Source: Hymenobacter psychrotolerans DSM 18569
GTDB taxonomy: Bacteria; Bacteroidota; Bacteroidia; Cytophagales; Hymenobacteraceae
Reading direction: 5' to 3'
Assembly (NCBI RefSeq): GCF_900142395.1
Contig: NZ_FRAS01000001.1
Location: forward strand, 434,001 to 498,000
Length of the DNA: 64,000 nt
In this document: positions 24,362-31,399 of the stretch, in pieces
Layout of the letters: each line of letters starts with the position of its first letter
How positions within the stretch are numbered: the first letter of the stretch is position 1
Made by a program: the position numbers and the translations under genes
Notes under the pieces: generated by a model
Told to the model about the DNA's origin: nothing
Database searches by the model: none
The model's input: the letters and a program-made list of their open reading frames with translations, nothing else

Positions 24362-25638
24362 CCCTTCAGCACCACCCGAAACGTGGTACCGCGCCCTACT
24401 TCGCTCCACTTCACGAAGAGCTTGCCCTCGTGGTAGTTCTCAATGATGCGCTTGGCCAGTGCCAGCCCCAGGCCCCAGCCGCGCTTTTTGGTGGTGTAGC
24501 CGGGCAGAAATACGTTGTCGATTTTGCTTTTCGGGATGCCTTTGCCGGTGTCTGTAATATCGATGGCAATGGCGGTTTTGTCGCGGACGGGGCGGCGCAG
24601 ATGCAGCGTAATGCTGCCGCGGCCATCCATGGCATCCACGGCGTTTTTGCAGATATTCTCAATCACCCAGTCGAAGAGCGGCACGTTCACCAGCGCCGGC
24701 GTGTCGGTGGGCAGGTCGGTCTTGATTTCAAACGTCACCTTCTTCGACACCCGGCTCTGCAGGTACGCAATGGCATTCTGGGTAGTGCGCAGGATGTTTT
24801 CGGGGTTTAGCACCGGCACCGAGCCGATGTTGGAGAACCGCTCCGTGATAATCTGCAGCCGCCGGATGTCCTTGCTCAGCTCCTCCACAATGGGCTCATC
24901 CCGAAACCGCTCACTCTCGCTCAGGTAGCTCTGCCAGGCCATCAGGGAGCTGAGCGGCGTGCCCAGCTGGTGCGCCGTTTCCTTCGCCAGCCCTACCCAC
25001 ACCCGGTTTTGCTCGGCCCGGCGCGAGTAGCTGAACGCGAAGTAGGCCATTACGCCCAGGCAGCCGATGACGGCCAGCTGCACCAACGGGTACGTGCGCA
25101 GTTGCGTGAGCAGCGCGGAGTCTTTGTAGTAGATGCGGTTGCGGGTACCGGTAAGCTCCACCACAATGGGAGCGTGCTGTTGCTCCATCACCTTGATTTC
25201 GCGGTGCAGATACGCAATAGCGGCCTTCTCCGACAGCCCTTTGGGCACGGCCACGTTCTTGCCGTCCACGATGTTGCCGGCGTCATCGGTCAGGATGATG
25301 GGAATGGTGGTGTTGGCGTTGATGATTTCCTCGAACACGAAGTTGGTATTCGAGTCTACTTCTGAGTTAATGATGAAGCGCTGGGCCTTGGCATACAAGT
25401 CAATCTGCTGCTGCTCGCGCTCCGACACGCGCTGCACCAGCACATTGGTGTAGATGATGGTGGCCGCCGCAATCAGCAGCGCCACCGCCACTATCAGGAG
25501 CTTGATGCGGGACTTCTGGTCGTATATGGCTATCAAAGGAATACAAAAACGCGGGTGGAGCGCCCGAAAGCGCCGAAGCAACCTGGCGGCCTTCCGCCCC
25601 AAACGGGAGAGCAGCAGGCCGTGCCGGCGAAGGTACAA
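24358..25638 (-). CDS. Membrane sensor histidine kinase
   Basis: This 426-aa protein has two membrane helices (about 46-68 and 183-204) around a periplasmic sensor of about 115 residues. The cytoplasmic kinase has the H-box KETAHQLGTPLSSL (H223), the N-box ENICKNAVDAM, the G1 box DTGKGIP and the G2 box GWGLGLAL. No response regulator is adjacent, so it is an orphan kinase. The first 35 residues are Arg-rich and may not be translated. A TTG near 25534-25536, just before the IAIYDQ segment, is an alternative start. Confidence 0.88.
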   Translation of the reverse strand: MYLRRHGLLLSRLGRKAARLLRRFRALHPRFCIPLIAIYDQKSRIKLLIVAVALLIAAATIIYTNVLVQRVSEREQQQIDLYAKAQRFIINSEVDSNTNFVFEEIINANTTIPIILTDDAGNIVDGKNVAVPKGLSEKAAIAYLHREIKVMEQQHAPIVVELTGTRNRIYYKDSALLTQLRTYPLVQLAVIGCLGVMAYFAFSYSRRAEQNRVWVGLAKETAHQLGTPLSSLMAWQSYLSESERFRDEPIVEELSKDIRRLQIITERFSNIGSVPVLNPENILRTTQNAIAYLQSRVSKKVTFEIKTDLPTDTPALVNVPLFDWVIENICKNAVDAMDGRGSITLHLRRPVRDKTAIAIDITDTGKGIPKSKIDNVFLPGYTTKKRGWGLGLALAKRIIENYHEGKLFVKWSEVGRGTTFRVVLKG

Positions 25639-25810
25639 CGCATAGTATTCCGCCGCTGTTGCCCCGCCGCCGCCGCCCGGACCGCGCCGCCGGAATGATT
25701 TTTGTCACTTTATCTGCGGCAAAAGGGCTTTTGAAGCCCGTAGAAGCCATTTCGCCAGCGGCCGAACCAGGATACCTTTCCGGCTGTTTTCACGCTACCG
25801 ATTTGTGCCG

Positions 25811-25818
25811 TAATTTTG
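25811..25818 (+). promoter_or_regulatory. -7 box TAATTTTG upstream of hemA
   Basis: TAATTTTG lies 28 bp before the hemA ATG. It matches TAnnTTTG. A TTT rather than TTG stands about 21 bp upstream. Confidence 0.45.
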
Positions 25819-25846
25819 CCCCCTACAATTGCAGTAGCCACCCGCT

Positions 25847-27118
25847 ATGCCTCACCCCTTTAAGGCCGTTAGTCTGTCGTTCAAAAAAGCTCCTCTGGAA
25901 ATCCGGGAGCTTATTGCACTGGACGAAGCCGCCTGCCGCCGCTTCCTGCACACGCTCCACCACGACCTGGGTCTTTCCGACCTGCTGGTGCTGAGTACCT
26001 GCAACCGCACCGAGGTCTACTACTCCGCCGACCTCGACTATAGCTCCATTATCATTGAGGCGCTGGGCCAGCTGAAAGGCCTGCCCGCAGCCCGCAGCTA
26101 TACCAACTACTTCGACACGCTCACCGACGCCGACGCGGCCGTTCATCACCTGTTTGAAGTGGCCATGGGCCTCGACGCGCAGGTGGTCGGCGACCTGCAG
26201 ATCAGCAACCAGGTGAAGCAGGCCTACCAGTGGTCGGCTGATGAGGACGCCGCCGGGCCGTTTTTGCACCGCCTGCTGCACACCGTATTCTTCACCAACA
26301 AGCGCGTACAGCAGGAAACCACTTTCCGCGACGGCGCGGCCTCCACTTCCTACGCGGCTCTGGAGCTGGTAGAGGAGCTGACCGCCGACGTAGCCAACCC
26401 ACGCGTGCTGGTGGTGGGCCTGGGCGAAATCGGGGCCGATGTCTGCCGCCACTTCGGTGACAGCAAGCTGTTCCAGGACGTGACCATCTGCAACCGCACC
26501 CGTTCGAAAGCCGAGGCGCTGGCCGAAGAGTGCGGCCTGAAAGTGCTGGATTTCGAGAATCTGGTGCAGGGCCTGAAGGAAGCCGACGTGGTAGTATCGT
26601 CCATTGCGGCCGCTACTCCCTTCTTCACCCGCGAGATGGTGCAGCACCTCGACGTGCTGAGCTACAAGTTCTTCATCGACCTGTCGGTGCCGCGCAGCAT
26701 TGAGGCCGAAGTAGAAACCGTGCCGGGCGTGCTGGTGTACAACATCGACGCTATTCAGAGCAAGGCTTCGGCGGCTCTGGAGCGCCGTCTGGCCGCTGTG
26801 CCGCACGTGCGGGCCATCATCGAGGAAAGCATTGCCGGCCTCAACGATTGGGCCAAGGAAATGATGGTGTCGCCGACTATCCAGCGACTCAAGAACGCGC
26901 TGGAGCACATCCGGCAGGAGGAAATGGACCGTTTTCAGAAGAAGATGAGCCCCGAGGAAGCCCGCCGCATGGACGAGGTGACCAAGTCCCTGATGCAGAA
27001 GATTCTTAAGCAGCCGGTGCTGCAGCTCAAGGCCGCCTGCAAACGGGGCGAAGCCGACCAATTGATTGACGTGCTGACCGACCTGTTTGACCTAGAAAAC
27101 CAGCCCGCTACCGCGTAA
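25847..27118 (+). CDS. hemA: Glutamyl-tRNA reductase
   Basis: HemA reduces glutamyl-tRNA(Glu) to glutamate-1-semialdehyde, the first committed step of tetrapyrrole synthesis. The 423-aa protein has the catalytic cysteine C52 in STCNRTEVYY, the FEVAMGLDAQVVGDLQI segment, the NADPH-binding VVGLGEIGADV (about 187-197) and the C-terminal dimerisation helices (about 310-415). Length is standard. It is followed by two strong hairpins and appears monocistronic here; other hem genes are not in the window. Confidence 0.94.
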   Translation: MPHPFKAVSLSFKKAPLEIRELIALDEAACRRFLHTLHHDLGLSDLLVLSTCNRTEVYYSADLDYSSIIIEALGQLKGLPAARSYTNYFDTLTDADAAVHHLFEVAMGLDAQVVGDLQISNQVKQAYQWSADEDAAGPFLHRLLHTVFFTNKRVQQETTFRDGAASTSYAALELVEELTADVANPRVLVVGLGEIGADVCRHFGDSKLFQDVTICNRTRSKAEALAEECGLKVLDFENLVQGLKEADVVVSSIAAATPFFTREMVQHLDVLSYKFFIDLSVPRSIEAEVETVPGVLVYNIDAIQSKASAALERRLAAVPHVRAIIEESIAGLNDWAKEMMVSPTIQRLKNALEHIRQEEMDRFQKKMSPEEARRMDEVTKSLMQKILKQPVLQLKAACKRGEADQLIDVLTDLFDLENQPATA

Positions 27119-27148
27119 CCGGATTGCCCGAGTAGTCCCGCTCCAAAC

Positions 27149-27184
27149 AAAATGCCCTTGCCGTCAGACAGCAAGGGCATTTTT
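27149..27184 (+). terminator. hemA terminator hairpin
   Basis: A 13-bp stem (AAAATGCCCTTGC, 27149-27161, with 27171-27183) is followed by a T run. It lies 30 bp after the hemA stop. Confidence 0.8.
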
Positions 27185-27223
27185 AGGTTCAGAGCACTGC
27201 GTGAGCGGCGGCTAATCCCAACG

Positions 27224-27252
27224 AAAAAAGACCGTCAACTGGCGGTCTTTTT
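27224..27252. terminator. Second hairpin terminator, likely for the ArsR gene
   Basis: The stem AAAAAGACCG (27225-27234) pairs exactly with CGGTCTTTTT (27243-27252). The A-rich left flank gives a U tract on the minus strand too, so it can end the convergent ArsR-like transcript. Confidence 0.7.
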
Positions 27253-27279
27253 CGGTTTGAGCACAAGGAGCAGTTGCTG

Positions 27280-27588
27280 CTACATCGTGTCGCAGCACTC
27301 TTCCAGCGAGTCGATGACATCGAGCAGCTTCGGAATGGACAGCGAGTAATAGATTTTGGTACCCACTTTGAACGACGACAGGATGCCGCGGTCTTTAAGG
27401 GTGATAAGGTGCTGAGAAGCAATAGCCTGGGGCAAATCGAGCGAACGGTAGATTTCCGTTACGGTCATCTTATCCTCTTTGCCGAGCAGGTCTACAATAG
27501 CCAGACGCTTGGGGTGCGCCAGCACTTTGAGCATAGCGGCAGCCTTATCTACTTTTTTCGATTCTACGCGCGAAAGCAAGGGTTTCAT
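27280..27588 (-). CDS. ArsR-family winged-helix regulator
   Basis: This 102-aa DNA-binding protein has the ArsR core: KVLAHPKRLAIVDLL (helices 1-2, about 21-35), TEIYRSLDLPQAIASQHLITLKDRGIL (recognition helix and wing entry, about 44-70) and the beta-wing KVGTKIYYSL. The usual ELCVCDL metal site in helix 3 is absent. A C98-C99 pair in the C-terminal EECCDTM might sense metal or redox state, which is speculation. It is divergent from the dehydrogenase gene at 27845 and could regulate it. Confidence 0.85.
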   Translation of the reverse strand: MKPLLSRVESKKVDKAAAMLKVLAHPKRLAIVDLLGKEDKMTVTEIYRSLDLPQAIASQHLITLKDRGILSSFKVGTKIYYSLSIPKLLDVIDSLEECCDTM

Positions 27589-27787
27589 ACAGTGTACAAC
27601 GGTGTCTAGATGGAAGAGCAGGCTTGCCGGTCATCAGGCAGGAATATGCCTACTACGATATTTCTGCCTTAAAGAGTTCCGGCCCGCCAAAGTGAGAGGT
27701 AAAAAATTGCGGCTTTCCACTTAACGCATCAAGCGCGCGAGTAGTACCATTCCGGGCTAAAGACCCGCATCCTTGCCGAGGGCTGCG

Positions 27788-27795
27788 TACCTTTG
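27788..27795 (+). promoter_or_regulatory. -7 box TACCTTTG upstream of the second ELFV dehydrogenase
   Basis: TACCTTTG lies 49 bp before the ATG at 27845, in the 256-bp divergent gap shared with the ArsR-like gene. Nothing else is recognised in that gap. Confidence 0.4.
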
Positions 27796-27844
27796 GCAGA
27801 TTAAATAGCCCCCTCACCCTTCCACCCTCTTCCCGTTTTTTCAC

Positions 27845-29074
27845 ATGAAAGATCTGCTGGCCAAGTTTGAAAATAAGCGTCCCGAAATTGTTTTTGAGTG
27901 GAAAGATGCCGAAACAGAGGCAGAAGGATGGGTGGTTATCAACTCGTTACGGGGTGGCGCGGCCGGCGGGGGCACCCGTATGCGCAAGGGCCTCGACAAG
28001 CGGGAGGTAGAAAGCCTGGCCAAAACCATGGAAGTGAAGTTTACCGTGTCGGGCCCGGCCATTGGCGGTGCCAAGTCGGGTATCAACTTCGATCCGCAGG
28101 ACCCGCGCAAGCGTGGCGTGCTGGAACGCTGGTACCGCGCCGTAATTCCGCTGCTCAAGAACTACTACGGCACCGGCGGCGACCTGAACGTGGACGAAAT
28201 CCACGATGTTATTCCGATTACAGAAGACTATGGCCTCTGGCATCCGCAGGAGGGCATCGTGAACGGCCACTACCACGCCACCGAGCCACAGAAGATTCAG
28301 AAGCTGGGCCAGCTGCGTCAGGGCGTAGTGAAAGTTCTGGAAGACACCACCTTCACGCCCAGCCTGAGCCGCAAATACACCGTAGCCGACCTGATTACGG
28401 GCTACGGCGTGGCCGAAGCCGTACGCCACTACTACGAGCTGTGGGGTGGCCGCAGTGTGGCCGGCAAGCGCGCCATCATTCAGGGCTGGGGCAACGTGGG
28501 GGCCGCAGCGGCCTACTATCTGGCCAGCCAGGGCGCCCGTATCACCGGCATCATCGACCGGGCGGGCGGCCTGCTCAACACCGAGGGCTTCTCGCTGGAG
28601 GAAATCCGGGCGCTGTTTCTGGAGCGCGAGGGCAACGCCCTGACGGCTCCGAACCTGCTGTCGTTCGACGAAATCAACCAGCGTATCTGGAGCAGCGGTG
28701 CCGAAATCTTTATTCCGGCGGCGGCCTCCCGGCTGGTTACGCGCGGGCAGGTAGAGCAGCTGATTGCGGGCGGCCTGGAAGTTATTTCGTGCGGCGCCAA
28801 CGTGCCGTTCCAGGACCCGGAAATCTTCTTCGGCCCGACCGGCGAGTTTGCCGACCAGCACACTTCCGTCATCCCCGATTTTATTGCCAACTGCGGCATG
28901 GCGCGCGTCTTCGCCTACCTGATGGAAACCAACGCCGAAATCACCGACCAGGCCATCTTCGCTGATACGTCGCGCGTGATTCGCCGGGCGCTGGAGCGCA
29001 CCCGCCAGCAGGGCGACTCCCGCACGGGGGTAGCCCAGAAGTCGTTTGAAATGGCGCTGCGCCAGCTGGTATAA
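27845..29074 (+). CDS. Glu/Leu/Phe/Val dehydrogenase family protein (second copy)
   Basis: This 409-aa enzyme belongs to the ELFV amino-acid dehydrogenase superfamily. It has GGAAGGGTRMRKG (about 37-49) and the catalytic-lysine motif GGAKSGINFDP (74-84), then a Rossmann domain with IIQGWGNVGAAAAYYLASQGARI. Its N-terminal domain is diverged from the canonical glutamate dehydrogenase at 7371 and from the leucine dehydrogenase at 44646. Substrate cannot be assigned. It is divergent from an ArsR-like regulator and followed by an MscS channel gene 72 bp away. Confidence 0.82.
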   Translation: MKDLLAKFENKRPEIVFEWKDAETEAEGWVVINSLRGGAAGGGTRMRKGLDKREVESLAKTMEVKFTVSGPAIGGAKSGINFDPQDPRKRGVLERWYRAVIPLLKNYYGTGGDLNVDEIHDVIPITEDYGLWHPQEGIVNGHYHATEPQKIQKLGQLRQGVVKVLEDTTFTPSLSRKYTVADLITGYGVAEAVRHYYELWGGRSVAGKRAIIQGWGNVGAAAAYYLASQGARITGIIDRAGGLLNTEGFSLEEIRALFLEREGNALTAPNLLSFDEINQRIWSSGAEIFIPAAASRLVTRGQVEQLIAGGLEVISCGANVPFQDPEIFFGPTGEFADQHTSVIPDFIANCGMARVFAYLMETNAEITDQAIFADTSRVIRRALERTRQQGDSRTGVAQKSFEMALRQLV

Positions 29075-29146
29075 CGCCCCGGTAAGCGGCGGGCGCACTT
29101 CCCGGCACCAATTGAACGCTCTACAGGCCCTTTCATCCTTTCCCTT

Positions 29147-30292
29147 ATGACGCTTCAGGAAATCCTGCACTACCGCTTGCTCGGCAACAATGTGGGCGCG
29201 TACCTGACCTGCGCGGGCATTCTGCTGTTCGGCTACGCGTTTCGGCGGCTGCTGTCGCGGCTGTTGTCGCGGCTGGTGTTCCGCTTCATCCGCAAGCGGA
29301 CCGAAGGCGTGAGCGAAGCACAGTTTCAGGCGCTGCTGATTCAGCCCATGTCCATCGTGGTATTCTTCGCCACGATATACCTGGCGTTTCAGGTGCTCGA
29401 CTATCCGGTGAGCAGCTCTGAGCTTACCAAGCACGAGCCCTGGCCCAAGGTGGCCCTGTTCCGGCTCTACCAGGTCGGGCTGATTGTCGGTATCACCTGG
29501 ATTGGGCTGCGCCTCGTCGATTTTCTGACGCTGGTGTTTCGGCGGCGGGCTGAGGCCAGCACCTCGCGCCTCAACAACCAGCTGATTCCGTTTGCCAAAG
29601 ACCTGCTGAAGGTGCTGGTGCTCACTCTGGCGTTTCTGGCGCTGCTGGGGCGCGTGTTCGGCGTCAACGTTACGGCCCTGATTGGGGGCCTGGGCATCGG
29701 GGGCCTGGCCGTGGCCTTTGCAGCCAAGGAGAGCCTCGAAAACCTGATTGCCTCGTTCACCATCTTTCTCGACCGGCCCTTCGCCGTGGGCGACCTGGTG
29801 GATGTGGGCGGCGTGACGGGCACCGTGGAGAAGGTAGGTTTCCGGAGCACGCGCCTGCGTACTGCTGAGAAAAGCTACGTAACCGTGCCCAACAAGTCGA
29901 TGATTGACAAGCCGCTGGACAACCTGTCGTTGCGGACGGCCCGGCGCGTCAACTTCACGCTGGCGCTCAGCCACACCACCACCAGCCAGCAACTGCACCA
30001 GATTGTACGGGAGGGCAAACGGCTCATCGGCGAAAATCCGCTCGTTACGCAGGATGTGCAGATACAGTTTGCGGCGCTTACGCCTGCAGCCAAGGAAGTT
30101 ACCGTGCAGTACTTCGTGGAAACCACCAGCTACGACGAGTATCTGGCCGTGAAGGAGGAAATGAACTACCGCCTCATAGAAGCAGTGGAGCGGGCGGGCG
30201 GCTCTTTCGCCAGCTCCGGTACCACAGTCGTGCAGCTCGGGCACGGCGGGCCTTTGGAAGGGCTCAACCCCGTCAACACGCCCCTGTTATAG
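29147..30292 (+). CDS. MscS-family mechanosensitive channel
   Basis: This 381-aa inner-membrane protein has about four to five membrane segments followed by the MscS core. The pore helix and beta domain read GGLGIGGLAVAFAAKESLENLIASF..RPFAVGDLVDVGGVTGTVEKVGFRSTRLRT, interrupted here for brevity, with VPNKSMIDKPLDNLS closing the beta domain (about 180-265). A cytoplasmic alpha/beta vestibule domain follows. It likely protects against hypo-osmotic shock. A perfect hairpin follows the stop. Confidence 0.9.
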   Translation: MTLQEILHYRLLGNNVGAYLTCAGILLFGYAFRRLLSRLLSRLVFRFIRKRTEGVSEAQFQALLIQPMSIVVFFATIYLAFQVLDYPVSSSELTKHEPWPKVALFRLYQVGLIVGITWIGLRLVDFLTLVFRRRAEASTSRLNNQLIPFAKDLLKVLVLTLAFLALLGRVFGVNVTALIGGLGIGGLAVAFAAKESLENLIASFTIFLDRPFAVGDLVDVGGVTGTVEKVGFRSTRLRTAEKSYVTVPNKSMIDKPLDNLSLRTARRVNFTLALSHTTTSQQLHQIVREGKRLIGENPLVTQDVQIQFAALTPAAKEVTVQYFVETTSYDEYLAVKEEMNYRLIEAVERAGGSFASSGTTVVQLGHGGPLEGLNPVNTPLL

Positions 30293-30303
30293 CCCTCTGC
30301 TTC

Positions 30304-30346
30304 ATACAAAAGGCCGGCCGCTTCATGAGCGGCCGGCCTTTTGTAT
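30304..30346. terminator. Bidirectional terminator between MscS and TerB-like genes
   Basis: A perfect 19-bp stem (30304-30322 with 30328-30346) encloses TCATG. It has ACAAAA on one side and TTTTGT on the other, suiting both convergent genes. Confidence 0.85.
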
Positions 30347-30367
30347 GGAAGTAAAAGTCGGTTGGCT

Positions 30368-31288
30368 CTACCGGCGTCCGCCGAGCAGCCCACCAAGCAG
30401 GCTGCCCATGCCGCCGCCCATCAGGCCGCCCAGTCCGGCGCCACCGGCGCTGCGGGGCTGCGAGTTGGGCTGGCCGCCCAAGCCGCCCAGAATAGACATC
30501 AGCGAGCCAAGGCCGCCGCTGCCCACATGGGAGCCCTGTTGCGGCAGGTTGCCATAGCCGCCTGATGCTCCGGCGCCCGAGTTGCCGCCCATCATGCCAC
30601 TCAGCAGGCCCCCGCCGAGCAAGCCGCCGAGCAGGCCACCCATTGAGCTGCCGCCCATAGCGCCGCTCATCAGGCCGCCCATAGTGTCGCCGCCCATCAG
30701 GCCGCCACCCATCAGGCCCCCACCGCTGCTCTGGCCGCGGCCGCCCATCACCTTCGACAGCACCATCGGAGCCACTACGCCCAGCAAACCGGCCATCAGA
30801 GCGCCTTTCGGAATTCCGGCATTGTCGAGCTTGTCGCTGATGCCGCTGAAGAAGCCTTGTTTGGCGGGGTCGCTGGCATCGTGCGGGACGTGGGCGGCCT
30901 GGTCTACTACCTGGTTCAGAGCCTGAGTTTGCTGGGGCGTGATGTTGAGGTAAGCGGCAATTTTATTCACCATGGCTTCCTCGTCGTTGGCGTAGGAGCC
31001 ATCGGCGCGGGCAAAGCTGATGAGGTCTGTCACGAGCGAGTAGCGCAGGTCGCTGCCACGCAACGCGTCCAGGTTGGCTTTGATACTGTCGTTGGTAGAG
31101 TCACGGGCCGCTGAGAGAACCTGCTGGGTAGCGCCGCCAGAAAGACCGGCCTGGTGCGCAAGCTGCTGCAGAAACTCAATTTCAGTGGCAGAAGCCTCCC
31201 GGTCGGCGGACGCCAGGCTGGCAATCACGCTTAGATAGGCCGCTTTTTCTTGATCCGAATAGTTTTGCAGGAGTTGGGAATCGTTCAT
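30368..31288 (-). CDS. TerB-like N-terminal domain with long Gly/Met-rich C-terminal repeats
   Basis: This 306-aa protein starts at the ATG complementary to 31286-31288 (MNDSQLL). Residues 1-120 form an all-helical domain with YLSVIASLASADREASATEIEFLQQL and FARADGSYANDEEAMVNKI, resembling the TerB/DUF533 fold. Residues 130-306 are low-complexity, built from GGLMGG, GGLLGG and GGGLLSG pieces interrupted by a short hydrophobic stretch. Glycine zipper-like repeats could associate with membranes. Function is unknown. It lies downstream of the AsmA-like gene on the same strand. Confidence 0.75.
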   Translation of the reverse strand: MNDSQLLQNYSDQEKAAYLSVIASLASADREASATEIEFLQQLAHQAGLSGGATQQVLSAARDSTNDSIKANLDALRGSDLRYSLVTDLISFARADGSYANDEEAMVNKIAAYLNITPQQTQALNQVVDQAAHVPHDASDPAKQGFFSGISDKLDNAGIPKGALMAGLLGVVAPMVLSKVMGGRGQSSGGGLMGGGLMGGDTMGGLMSGAMGGSSMGGLLGGLLGGGLLSGMMGGNSGAGASGGYGNLPQQGSHVGSGGLGSLMSILGGLGGQPNSQPRSAGGAGLGGLMGGGMGSLLGGLLGGRR

Positions 31289-31399
31289 TGTAGTTGCATG
31301 TGAGGGGGTGGTCAAACAGCTGTTGCTGTTGGTCTCTAACGCAGAGCTACGGATTAGGTTAGCGTACGATGCCGGCACCAACCTGGGGCGTTGCAGCAC

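Noticed and set aside
27947..30244. 765-codon minus-strand open frame opposite the dehydrogenase and MscS genes
   Set aside because: It spans two real genes and their gap, has no recognisable domain, and is a compositional shadow.
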